Origin: Peptococcaceae bacterium BRH_c8a
GTDB taxonomy: Bacteria; Bacillota; Desulfotomaculia; Desulfotomaculales; Desulfallaceae
Length of the DNA: 39,264 nt
NCBI GenBank assembly: GCA_000961575.1
Contig: LADP01000036.1
Location: 88,283-127,546, forward strand
Reading direction: 5' to 3'
The stretch's first letter is position 1, and every line of letters starts with the position of its first letter. The position numbers and the translations under genes were made by a program. Shown one piece after another: positions 26,645 through 34,614 of the stretch. Below the pieces are notes generated by a model, which worked only from the letters and a program-made list of their open reading frames with translations, had not been told where the DNA came from and ran no database searches.

Positions 26645-28231
26645 TTGCCGTTAAAGGACAATACAGAAACCATATTAAAAAACAGAGTCCTGGTGGATGT
26701 AGCACTGGATCCGATAAGCCGCAAGATGTACCTCGAATTAGATCCACCTAGTTTATCAGATAACCAGGGGGATCTGGACAGGGTTTTGGATGTGCTAAAT
26801 AAAAACCATGCCGGCATTTCATGCCCGCTGGGATTGATGAATAAAGTCAGTGCTGTGTTGCGTCAGGCCAACTGGCAGGCTACCTTTACCCTGGCATTGT
26901 TCGGGGGGCAATGGCAGGTCATTGATGTGGAACCGGGAAATCAAACAACCAGCCAGTTCGGACTGGCCGTAGACATTGGAACCACTACCGTAGTCGGATA
27001 CCTGATAGACCTTACAACCGGGGGAGTGCTTTGCACTGCCGCGGATTACAACGGCCAGATCCGTTTCGGTGAAGACATTTTGTCAAGAATTCAGGCCGCA
27101 GGCGACCCATTGGGAAGGCAGGCCATGCAATACGCAGTGGTCGAAACACTTAACGTTATTATCAGGCGTTTGGTTGGACAACAGCAAATAGATAACCAGC
27201 ATATAAGCGCCGTGACAGTGGGAGCCAATACCACTATGGTACACCTGTTGCTGGGACTGGATCCGGAGCGGATTTGTATGGCTCCTTATATTCCGTTGGT
27301 TAACCGGCCCGGATACATAAAAGCGTCTGAGCTCGGCCTGACCGTTAATCCCGAAGCCCCTCTTTATTGCTTGCCTGGCGTGGGTAGCTACGTGGGTGGG
27401 GATATCATTGGGGGTGTGCTGGCCAGCGGTATGCACAAGAAACCCGAAGTGGCCCTTTTTGTAGATATCGGTACCAATGGCGAAATGGTGTTGGGTGGTC
27501 AGGAGTGGCTGACAGCCTGCTCCGGAGCCGCCGGCCCGGCCCTGGAGGGCGGGGTGGCCCGGCACGGCATGCGGGCTGAACCAGGGGCGGTATATCAGGT
27601 GCGCATTGACCAGGAGACCGGTCGGGTGGAATACCAAACGGTAGGCGGTCAACAGGCGGTGGGTATCTGTGGTTCGGGTTTGGTTGACTGCCTGGCGGAA
27701 CTGCTGCTGGCCGGAATTATTAACCGCGCCGGTAAGTTTAAGGATGGGCGTACTGAATTCGTGGTGGTGCCGGCTACTGAAACAGGCACCGGCGCGGATG
27801 TTACATTTACCCAGACGGACATCAATAACATCATGCGTACCAAGGGCGCAGTAAACGCGGCTTTAGAATACCTGTTAGAAAGCGTGGGCTGTGGTATGGA
27901 TGATATTGAGGCCTTTTATGCCGCTGGCGCTTTCGGCCAGTATCTAGACCTTGAATCGGCAGTCACCATCGGCTTGTACCCGGATTTGCCGCGGGAAAAA
28001 ATGATTCGGCTGGGCAACAGCTCGGGTGAAGGCGCCCGGCTGGCGCTGATATCAAACCAGTGTCGCCAGGAAGCCGAAGAGTTATTACGTTCTATCACCT
28101 ACTTCGAACTCAACGCCAGCGAGGCGTTTATGAATAAATTTGTGGGCAGCAAATTCCTGCCCCACACCAACCTCGACTACTACCCCACGGTGAAGGAAAA
28201 GCTAATCCGGCGGGGATTGGTAACCGAGTAA
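26645..28231 (+). CDS. ASKHA-domain corrinoid-activation protein (RACo/RamA-like, DUF4445)
   Basis: ATP-dependent reductive activator of corrinoid proteins: members reduce an inactive cob(II)alamin of a methyltransferase system to cob(I)alamin. Of 528 residues, the ASKHA phosphate-binding motif VDIGTTTVVGY lies at 109-119, FVDIGTNGEMVLGG near 275 and GICGSGLVDCLAELL near 340. Typical members have 600 or more residues with an N-terminal 2Fe-2S ferredoxin domain. Here the first 100 residues have no CxxxxCxxC-type motif, so the electron-transfer domain is absent and would have to be supplied by another protein. TTG start behind GAGGTG. The only corrinoid-related genes nearby are the cobalamin genes 5 kb upstream; no methyltransferase is in the window. 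Confidence 0.85.
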   Translation: MPLKDNTETILKNRVLVDVALDPISRKMYLELDPPSLSDNQGDLDRVLDVLNKNHAGISCPLGLMNKVSAVLRQANWQATFTLALFGGQWQVIDVEPGNQTTSQFGLAVDIGTTTVVGYLIDLTTGGVLCTAADYNGQIRFGEDILSRIQAAGDPLGRQAMQYAVVETLNVIIRRLVGQQQIDNQHISAVTVGANTTMVHLLLGLDPERICMAPYIPLVNRPGYIKASELGLTVNPEAPLYCLPGVGSYVGGDIIGGVLASGMHKKPEVALFVDIGTNGEMVLGGQEWLTACSGAAGPALEGGVARHGMRAEPGAVYQVRIDQETGRVEYQTVGGQQAVGICGSGLVDCLAELLLAGIINRAGKFKDGRTEFVVVPATETGTGADVTFTQTDINNIMRTKGAVNAALEYLLESVGCGMDDIEAFYAAGAFGQYLDLESAVTIGLYPDLPREKMIRLGNSSGEGARLALISNQCRQEAEELLRSITYFELNASEAFMNKFVGSKFLPHTNLDYYPTVKEKLIRRGLVTE

Positions 28232-28255
28232 TAAAAAGTATGGGAGGTTGATTTC

Positions 28256-28495
28256 TTGGATTTTATCGGGCATCAGGCTTTTCCGGGGATCCCTTTTTTC
28301 GCATTTGGCGGGATCCTAATGGTTCTACTGGGTATTGTGGCCCTGCTATTGGTGTTGGCGTTTTTGTTAAATTGGCTTTGGAATATTACCATACCCCAGG
28401 TATTCGGGTTAAAAGAAATTACTTACTGGCAGGCTTTTAGGTTATTAATTATTGCCGGTCTGCTATTCGGCGGTCCGGTGTATTTTGGAAACTGA
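28256..28495 (+). CDS. Small membrane protein
   Basis: It has 79 residues with a TTG start behind TGGGAGG. One long hydrophobic segment at about 18-42 and a second at about 60-75. It follows the ASKHA gene after 24 bases and is probably in the same operon. No family recognised. Confidence 0.6.
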   Translation: MDFIGHQAFPGIPFFAFGGILMVLLGIVALLLVLAFLLNWLWNITIPQVFGLKEITYWQAFRLLIIAGLLFGGPVYFGN

Positions 28496-28574
28496 TAATT
28501 AAAAAGTTAGAATAGATTATAAGGTATATCTTAAAGGTTACTAAAAACGGCAGCATTAACAGCAGTTAGTTTGC

Positions 28575-28611
28575 AAAAAAGCCACTCTCTGGAAAAAGAG
28601 TGGCTTTTTTT
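28575..28611. terminator. Bidirectional terminator between convergent genes
   Basis: Perfect 14-bp stem AAAAAAGCCACTCT/AGAGTGGCTTTTTT with an 8-base loop. The A and T tracts make it a good terminator on both strands, fitting the convergent genes on either side. It also marks the border between the ordered core region and the accessory region. Confidence 0.9.
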
Positions 28612-28631
28612 AGCTTGTAATGCAGGATTTG

Positions 28632-29045
28632 TTAATGTTCAGGTAGTTCGTAGGTTTTTAAATGGTCGTATTCTTTTAGTTCAACTATATTCGGGGAAAT
28701 TAAAAAGGTTAATCTTTCTTCTCCTACTGCAAAGTGAGCTCCAACAACTGGGGTAACTTTAACCGTTATTAAAAACTTATAACTACGGTATCCACCCAGC
28801 CTTTTGGCATTTACGATACTTACTTGGTATGGATAGACTGAGGGACTATAAATTAATAAATTGGAGTAATAATTTTTTACTGCGGCATCAATATGTGGAT
28901 ATAGCAATGAATTAAACAAATCATAAACCAGTTCTTCTTTTGATTTTTCAGGGGGGGTATAATAAATACTTTCTGCTTGACAAGGGGACTGTAGAGTTAA
29001 AACAATTATAAACGTTATAAAAACCTCTGCAACATGACTTTTCAA
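28632..29045 (-). CDS. Secreted DUF3888 family protein
   Basis: It has 137 residues. A signal peptide is clear: Lys near the start, hydrophobic run FITFIIVLTLQSPC and probable cleavage after CQA. The mature part, with LYPHIDAAVKNYY, the VNAKRL stretch and VGAHFAVGEERLTFLIS, agrees with DUF3888, a family of unknown function in spore formers. The start is uncertain: a TTG at 29045 lies about 11 bases after AAGGAG, while a GTG at 29057 overlaps that site. Confidence 0.75.
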   Translation of the reverse strand: MKSHVAEVFITFIIVLTLQSPCQAESIYYTPPEKSKEELVYDLFNSLLYPHIDAAVKNYYSNLLIYSPSVYPYQVSIVNAKRLGGYRSYKFLITVKVTPVVGAHFAVGEERLTFLISPNIVELKEYDHLKTYELPEH

Positions 29046-29149
29046 GATAATTGCCACTCCTTTTCGTATAATATGCTTTCCTTAAACTAAGTTTTGTATG
29101 TTCTATATTTACTGACTAACGGAGTGGTAGTAGTTAAGTGCGGTCATTT

Positions 29150-29225
29150 GTGGCGTAGTACAGCTTTCTTTTATAATTACCATAATATATCTTGGCGTGA
29201 TTTTACGTTTATGTTGGCGGTACCA
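29150..29225 (+). repeat. Degenerate direct repeat, copy A
   Basis: About 76 bases that align with copy B at 29538-29614 without large gaps. Shared blocks include TGGCG at the start, TACCATA, CTTGGCGT, GATTTT and TGTYGGCG. The small stem around GATTTT changes sequence between the copies but can form in both. Confidence 0.4.
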
Positions 29226-29244
29226 TTTTTGAATAGCACAATAA

Positions 29245-29282
29245 AATCCAATATTCCTTAGCGTAGGAGTATTGGGTTTTTA
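29245..29282 (+). terminator. Strong terminator without an assigned gene
   Basis: Fourteen-bp stem AATCCAATATTCCT/AGGAGTATTGGGTT (two G-T pairs), loop TAGCGT, T tail on the + strand. No + strand gene ends just before it, so it implies an unannotated transcript in 29058-29245, perhaps containing copy A. Confidence 0.75.
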
Positions 29283-29320
29283 ACTACCCTGAAAATACTC
29301 AAAAAGTTGGTTGTAGTGGT

Positions 29321-29514
29321 GCGGCGTTCCGGTGATATCGCTCCGCTCTCTCTTGCAATTCTTATTGTTGTGCTCGGAGCGGGTTATTGTTACCGCATGA
29401 CACAAACTGCATACCCGTTTAGCTACGCCCTAAGCAGCTATGAATTCGGGGCTATGACGGGCTAATCAACGCATCCAGGTGCACCGTTCGCTCCGGATAT
29501 CACCGGATCGCCGC
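29321..29514. other. GC-rich structured stretch bounded by a 19-bp inverted repeat
   Basis: GCGGCGTTCCGGTGATATC at 29321-29339 is the reverse complement of 29496-29514 with one mismatch. Inside, CGCTCCG (29339) pairs with CGGAGCG (29375). The stretch is clearly richer in G+C than the AT-rich DNA around it. One frame is open over much of it (29283-29459), but it lacks a start codon with a ribosome binding site. It could be a structured RNA, a miniature mobile element or a decayed gene. Confidence 0.45.
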
Positions 29515-29537
29515 GAAGGTGGTTTTTTATCCTACTG

Positions 29538-29614
29538 CTGGCGCCGCATAGCGGCACGGTGGTCTACCATATAATGACTTGGCGTACGATTTTCGCGTTT
29601 TGTCGGCGCTTCCA
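29538..29614 (+). repeat. Degenerate direct repeat, copy B
   Basis: Partner of copy A (29150-29225). It also carries a strong GCCGC-ATA-GCGGC hairpin and is enclosed by CTACTG/CAGTAG and GCGCCG/CGGCGC pairing, so the whole copy could fold into one long stem. Confidence 0.4.
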
Positions 29615-29662
29615 GTAGACATAAATTTCGTTTCTTGTTCCTAAATTAAGTTTGGCTAGCAT

Positions 29663-29686
29663 GGCACTCTAGCAGTGCTCTTTTTA
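29663..29686 (+). terminator. Probable terminator downstream of the structured stretch
   Basis: GGCACT/AGTGCT stem (one G-T pair), loop CTAGC, then C and TTTTT. It supports the view that the structured stretch before it is transcribed. From 29687 to 29916 I see nothing further. Confidence 0.55.
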
Positions 29687-29916
29687 TTCCCCTTGTTACT
29701 CTTCCTGTCTTTTATCCTTCCTTTTCTGCAGGCACACTTCTTACCCTTAACCTTTTTATTGGGTACAACGTGGGTTATTAGTTTTCTACGTTATGCAACC
29801 CGGGTCAGATAACATTTTTTAAAACTCCCACCCCTAAATAAAATATGCCAAACATTGGAGGAAACAGGAAATAGATTGTAGAATTATGGACTTATAACTA
29901 ATATTAGGTGATTTTT

Positions 29917-30075
29917 ATGCCTATTCGTATCGTATCATGGGATGAACGTACGCGGGAAAAGTTTAGTAAGAACAAAGATTGGAATTTGGTGAGTAAAGTG
30001 GGGTTAGACCGGTCGTACCCGCGGCGGCTAAGAGTTTGTGAGGGTATGGCAGCAAAGAAGCGGCTGAGGATGTAA
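29917..30075 (+). CDS. Small basic protein, 52 residues
   Basis: ATG four bases behind TTAGGTGAT. The product begins MPIRIVSWDERTRE and is rich in Arg and Lys, ending AAKKRLRM. No family recognised. It lies 163 bases upstream of the SIR2-NTPase gene on the same strand. G+C is higher than in the SIR2 gene. It may be a real small gene or the N-terminal remnant of a larger one. Confidence 0.35.
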   Translation: MPIRIVSWDERTREKFSKNKDWNLVSKVGLDRSYPRRLRVCEGMAAKKRLRM

Positions 30076-30238
30076 AAAAGACGTTTTAATCAGGGAAAGA
30101 ACCTGGGCGGTTAACAAGAACAAGTACCGGCAGGGGGTGTGGTTTTTTATTTTTAGAATTAATAAGCGTATTTTGCCCGCATACTTGGTGCTATGCAAAT
30201 GTTATTAGTGGAAGTTAATTAAAAGGGAGGCTTGTTTT

Positions 30239-32602
30239 ATGAATGCAGATAAAATCCAGTCCGTAAACTTATTGAAGCAAAAAATAAAAGAAGGTATAAG
30301 TTTGTTTCTTGGCTCAGGTTTTTCCGTTTTAGCTTCGAACAGTGAAGGTAAAAAACTTCCTGTTGGTTCTGCGCTTTTAAAGGAATTAAAAATAAAGTTT
30401 CCAAAAATAAATAAATTTCCTGATTTGGCAAAAGCAAGCACAGTATTAGAAGCTAATGCAAAACAAGAATTTTATAATTTTCTTGTTAATAGATTTACAG
30501 TAAAAGAATATCATAACTCCTATGAAATACTTAATGAAATGAAACTAAAAAATATATATACAACAAATATAGATAATTTAACTCATGAAATATTTAGTAA
30601 ATCCTTAAAATATTATATTAATGACACTTCTATTAAAGGGCAAGTTGTAGGGGACAAACGCACTATAAATTACTACCCATTGCATGGGTGTGTTCTTAAT
30701 CCAGAAAAAGGATTTATATTTTCAAATACAAAAATTGCTTCAGCTTATTCTGATCAAAAGGACGATTGGCAAGGATTACGCCGTACAATATTTAAAGATG
30801 CTATTCTTTTTTGGGGTTGGAGTTTTAGTGATTCGGATGTTATAGAGGCCATATATAGTTCTAGCCGTGGTGCAACCGACGATAATGTGCTTAAATGGAT
30901 AGTTTTATATGATGCAGAAGATTATGAAATAGATTTTTATCGTGCTTTGAATTTTAATATTATTAGGGCAAATACATCTGAAATGTTAGATTTTATAAAA
31001 GATGTTATAGCGGAAAGTGGTACAAGTCAAGTAAACACAAAACAACTAGATATTCCCCGAGAATATTTAGTACCTCAAATTGGTTCTGTACCATTGTACC
31101 CTCTCAGGAATTTTTATGAGGGCGATACCCCAAGATGGTCATACATTTTTTCCGGAGACATAGTTAAAACTCATTATTATAATATAATAAGCGATTTAAT
31201 AGCAACCAATAGGAATATTTTTATAATAGGTGTTCCTGCTGCTGGCAAAAGCACATTAATGATGCAACTAGCATCTGAATATAAAACAAGTAAGCATAAA
31301 CATATACTTAACGCTCCCACAAAAGAAAATGCCCAATATTATGCTAACATAATAGGAAGTGAACCATGCCTAATTTTTATTGATGAATGTTTAAGTGATT
31401 TTTTATCAATGAAAATACTATTAGAAAAATCTAATATTCAGGTTGTGGGTTTTGATAGGGATTATAGATATGAGGGCGTGTCACACAAGCTACGTAGTTT
31501 TTGTAAAGATTATGAATTATGTGACATTAGTGCTATTAATGATTTAGACATTCAAAAATTGGTTGATAAAATTCCAAGTGGATTAAGGAAAACGAGTGCT
31601 TTTGGTGTTAAAATTAAAGATAATACTATATTTGAAGTGTTGCGAAAGAATGTACAAATACCAAGATTGGAAGATCGTTTTTCAAAAGTTGTTCCACAAT
31701 TGTATGAATCTAATCCTGTAGCTACCGAGCTATTTGTTATGATATGCTATGTGCATTCATGTGGCGTGCCTGTGTCATATGATATGGTATATTCTTATTT
31801 AAGAGATGTCACTACAGACTATAAAAAGGTATATAAAATAATTGGCCAAATCGGTAGCATAATTAAAGAATACTATGGAGATTCATCTTATTTTTTAACA
31901 GGTATTAATTTTGATGAACAGGACTACTATAAATGTAGATCAAATTATCTAGCAGAACTAATTATTAGAAACATTCCTGTTTATACCGGTATTGTAAAAA
32001 ATGTTTTGAATAAATTTATTGAAAACGTACCGCCCTTTAAAATAAGTAGATTTGATATATTTAAGAAACGTGCTTTTGACGCTGATATAACAACTAGAGT
32101 ATTTAATAATTATAAAGAAGGTTTAGATTTTTATAAGGGATGTTTAATAATTGACGAATCTGAATTTTTATATCAACAAGCAGCAATATACTTTAATAGA
32201 AAAAAGAAATATAGTTTAGCTTTTGAGTGGATAGATAAAGCAAAAAACAATTCGCCTTTTAATTCATTTTCTATTCGAAATACTCACGCTATAATATTAT
32301 TTAATGCTAACTTTGAGATTGAAGATAAAGATGGTTCTGTTTTACAGTTGCTATGCGAAAGCCTTAATATATTAAAGGAGTGTTATAATAACGATAAAAG
32401 AAAAGGATTTCATGCTAAAATATTTGCGGATTTGTCCCTAAAACTTTATAGCGTCTATCCAGAAGTTGCTTATGAGTATATAGAACTTGCATATAATTGG
32501 CTAAGTAATGAAAAAGGAAATCCCGATAATGGATACACTATTCGCAAAGAAATTAACGAACTTTATAATAAAGTGAGTATTATTATCAACTATCATAACT
32601 AA
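30239..32602 (+). CDS. SIR2-domain P-loop NTPase with TPR-like tail (Avs5-like defence candidate)
   Basis: It has 787 residues; ATG 8 bases behind AAAAGGGAGG. The N-terminal SIR2 domain (about 1-260) shows the NAD-binding elements LFLGSGFS at 23-29, TTNID at 108-112, HG at 149-150 and GWSFSDSD at 193-200, so NAD cleavage looks possible. The central P-loop NTPase domain (about 290-560) has Walker A GVPAAGKST at 331-339 and Walker B LIFIDE at 378-383, in a STAND-like arrangement. The C-terminal part is helical with TPR-like repeats (about 620-780). This SIR2-STAND-repeat layout is that of Avs5-type antiphage proteins, which sense a phage protein through the repeats and then deplete NAD. The gene is very AT-rich compared with the core genes and sits beside an integrase and an IS, so it was probably acquired. 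The exact family is inference. Confidence 0.82.
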   Translation: MNADKIQSVNLLKQKIKEGISLFLGSGFSVLASNSEGKKLPVGSALLKELKIKFPKINKFPDLAKASTVLEANAKQEFYNFLVNRFTVKEYHNSYEILNEMKLKNIYTTNIDNLTHEIFSKSLKYYINDTSIKGQVVGDKRTINYYPLHGCVLNPEKGFIFSNTKIASAYSDQKDDWQGLRRTIFKDAILFWGWSFSDSDVIEAIYSSSRGATDDNVLKWIVLYDAEDYEIDFYRALNFNIIRANTSEMLDFIKDVIAESGTSQVNTKQLDIPREYLVPQIGSVPLYPLRNFYEGDTPRWSYIFSGDIVKTHYYNIISDLIATNRNIFIIGVPAAGKSTLMMQLASEYKTSKHKHILNAPTKENAQYYANIIGSEPCLIFIDECLSDFLSMKILLEKSNIQVVGFDRDYRYEGVSHKLRSFCKDYELCDISAINDLDIQKLVDKIPSGLRKTSAFGVKIKDNTIFEVLRKNVQIPRLEDRFSKVVPQLYESNPVATELFVMICYVHSCGVPVSYDMVYSYLRDVTTDYKKVYKIIGQIGSIIKEYYGDSSYFLTGINFDEQDYYKCRSNYLAELIIRNIPVYTGIVKNVLNKFIENVPPFKISRFDIFKKRAFDADITTRVFNNYKEGLDFYKGCLIIDESEFLYQQAAIYFNRKKKYSLAFEWIDKAKNNSPFNSFSIRNTHAIILFNANFEIEDKDGSVLQLLCESLNILKECYNNDKRKGFHAKIFADLSLKLYSVYPEVAYEYIELAYNWLSNEKGNPDNGYTIRKEINELYNKVSIIINYHN

Positions 32603-32701
32603 ATTAAAGGCACAATTGTGACCCCCTCCCATGAAAAACTTCTAGTTATTCATAAAGAGGGCAGGCAAAGAACATAGTGTTGAGGTAGGGGGTTAAATAA
32701 T

Positions 32702-32894
32702 TTGAAGCAAACTACTCATCCAGGATATATAAATAAAAACAATCAAATGACAATTAGACGATAGTGAACCAGGTTCAGACTATATGCAATGGTTTTACAT
32801 AATTGAATGTAGGAATTGTAATTTTAAGTACAAGGCAAATGGAACAGATATATGGCAACGAAAATGCCCCAATTGTCAAGGCGGGCGACCGTAA
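32702..32894 (+). pseudogene. Frameshifted small zinc-ribbon protein gene
   Basis: A TTG behind AGGTAGGGGG opens a frame beginning KQTTHPGYINKNNQ that stops at 32762-32764. From 32763 the next frame continues SEPGSDYMQWFY, then ECRNC and later KCPNCQGGRP up to the stop at 32892. The two parts together read like one small protein with two CxxC pairs (zinc ribbon). The start THPGY and end GGRP recall a widespread family of small zinc-ribbon proteins. One extra base near 32762 explains the break. It follows the SIR2-NTPase gene by 100 bases and may once have been its partner. Confidence 0.7.
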
Positions 32895-32924
32895 TTTATA
32901 GGATTATTAAATAAGAGTTGGAGA

Positions 32925-33770
32925 TTAATTAAACATTATTGCAAGCGGATTTGAATTAACGGCTGATTGCAACTGATGTTCATCTATATGTGTATAGATT
33001 TCAGTTGTGGCAACACTCTCATGCCCCAGTATTTGCTGAAGTGACCGTATGTCAACTCTGCCATACTTGTACATCAGTGTAGCAGTCGTATGGCGAAGTT
33101 TATGCGTAGATATATATTTAGGATCAAGTCCCGAAGCCATCACATATTTCTTAACTACGTTTTGGATAGCCCTGGTCGTCATACGTCTATTATTTCTTGA
33201 AATAAACAACGCCTTTGACGGGACATCAAGAGAATTTCTAATTTGAAGCCAATCGTTAATTGACCTTTTAGCGGCAGGGGTCAAAAAGACCTTACGCTCC
33301 TTATTTCCTTTGCCAACGATACTGATTACCTCATTATCTACTTGGTCTATGTTTAAGCTGGCCAGTTCGGATAACCGCAAAGCACAATTGAGGAAAATCG
33401 TGATTATACAATGATCCCGAGGGGAATTATTACAAGCAATTAACAGCTTGACGGACTCCTCAAGGCTAAGGTATTTAGGTATCCTTTTTGGAAGTTTTGG
33501 TGTTTCCAGTTCTTCTGCAAATTGTTTTCTATTAGATGAGCCTTGGTTTTGAGGTATTTCCAAAATTGGCGGATGGATACGATTTTTCTTGCTCGTGTAC
33601 CAGCAGAAGCATGCAGCTCAGTTTGGCAATAGGCAATGAAAGCATACATATCGTTAATAGAAATAGTTTGTATGAATTCCAAATCTACACTAGCAAAATT
33701 TTTGTTTTGTATAGGTTTATTGCTTGAGAGCATCACAAAATCAAAAAACATAAGCAAATCTGTCCGATAC
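32925..33770 (-). pseudogene. Tyrosine recombinase, C-terminal part (interrupted by IS21 and frameshifted)
   Basis: XerC/D-like phage-type integrase. The catalytic domain is complete: Arg in CALRLSEL, Lys in GKGNKERKV, HKLRH, LGHESVATTEIYTH with the active tyrosine. Two lesions break it. A one-base deletion near 33521 separates the core-binding domain (through KTKAHLIENN) from the catalytic domain (from AEELETPKLPKRIP). An IS21-family element is inserted at 33770. The missing first 30 residues are at 36317-36410. Joined across one copy of the target duplication, the frame reads ENTIKEY-RTDLLMFFDFV without a gap. It is presumably the integrase of the mobile element that brought the neighbouring genes. 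Confidence 0.9.
33766..33770. repeat. Target-site duplication, left copy
   Basis: GATAC, identical to 36317-36321 on the other side of the IS. It shows insertion by transposition into the integrase gene. Confidence 0.85.
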
Positions 33771-33868
33771 TGCATATACCGGCACATCCGGACAGCAAAC
33801 CGGCTTTATCCGGACACCTTGTCGATTGGTTAGATTGTACAGTATTGGTTTGAGACAAATCAACATTA

Positions 33869-34614
33869 CTAGCAATCGGTCTTAATGTTTTTTGCCATAA
33901 CCTCTCGCATTGACTTCTTCGAGTCGAGGGCCAGAATGTATGCATTATGAATAACACGGTCCATGATGGCATCTGCAATCGTAGGGTCAGGAAACAATTC
34001 ATACCATTTGGTATAGGCAATCTGACCGGACATACGGTAGAGGCTTTGTTATACCTGCTTTCAGCTATCTCAAGGATATCCCTGCTTTCCTCAAGAGTGT
34101 ATGATTTGAGGCCGATATCATCCAGTATCAATAATTTGATATTCTGAAGCTGAGCCATAAACTTTGTATATCGGTTTTCCTGTTTGGCATCCTGTATTTC
34201 CAGTAGGAGTTCCGGGATTCTAAAATATTTGACGGTATACCCATGACGGCAGGCACCGTTTCCAAACGCACAAGCAAGGTATGTTTTACCGCTGCCGGTT
34301 TTTCCGGAAATAACAATGTTCAGCTTCTGCTCGATAAAAGAACAGGTTGATAAAGTTTGGATTGTTTTTTTATCAATGGTCCTGTCGGCCGAGTAATTAA
34401 TATCTTCAATACAAGCGTTCAAGCCCAGGGAAGCGGCAGTCAACAGCTGCTTGATTCTTGAATTTTTTCGTGACAACCATTCCTTCTCAACCATGATACC
34501 CAGCCGTTCCTCAAAGGACAGCTCTCGCAAAGAGTGATCCGGTTCAGCCATCATTTGAGCCATCACCTTCAACTTCATGTGCCGGAGTTTCTCTACAGTA
34601 GGATTGTTAAGCAT
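33869..34614 (-). pseudogene. istB: istB, IS21 helper ATPase (frameshifted)
   Basis: DnaC-like ATPase that assists the IS21 transposase. Start LNNPTVEKLRHMKLKVMAQM behind AGGTGGTGG; Walker A SGKTGSGKT and Walker B LLILDDIG are intact. A one-base deletion near 34030-34040, after ESRYNKAST, moves the frame. The true C-terminus (GQIAYTKWYELFPDPTIAD, then LDSKKSMREVMAKN) is in the other frame and ends at 33869. If the frame is not followed, a false C-terminus runs out of the IS into the integrase remnant. Confidence 0.88.

Noticed and set aside
27083-27652. Long antisense frame inside the ASKHA gene
   Set aside because: Shadow of a clearly coding + strand gene with intact motifs.
29046-29100. 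Sigma-E, F or G promoter for the DUF3888 gene
   Set aside because: GCATATTAT on the - strand resembles a sporulation -10, but no matching -35 is found at the right distance.
29283-29623. Protein gene in the structured stretch
   Set aside because: The frame is open apart from one stop, but there is no start codon with a ribosome binding site and the DNA is dominated by inverted repeats; kept only as an alternative.
32621-32693. ACCCCCT/AGGGGGT pairing that would cover the zinc-ribbon ribosome binding site
   Set aside because: Only 7 bp across a 59-base loop; too weak to claim control.
34025-34045. Programmed frameshift in istB
   Set aside because: There is no slippery run at the break and istA is broken as well, so decay or sequence error is simpler.
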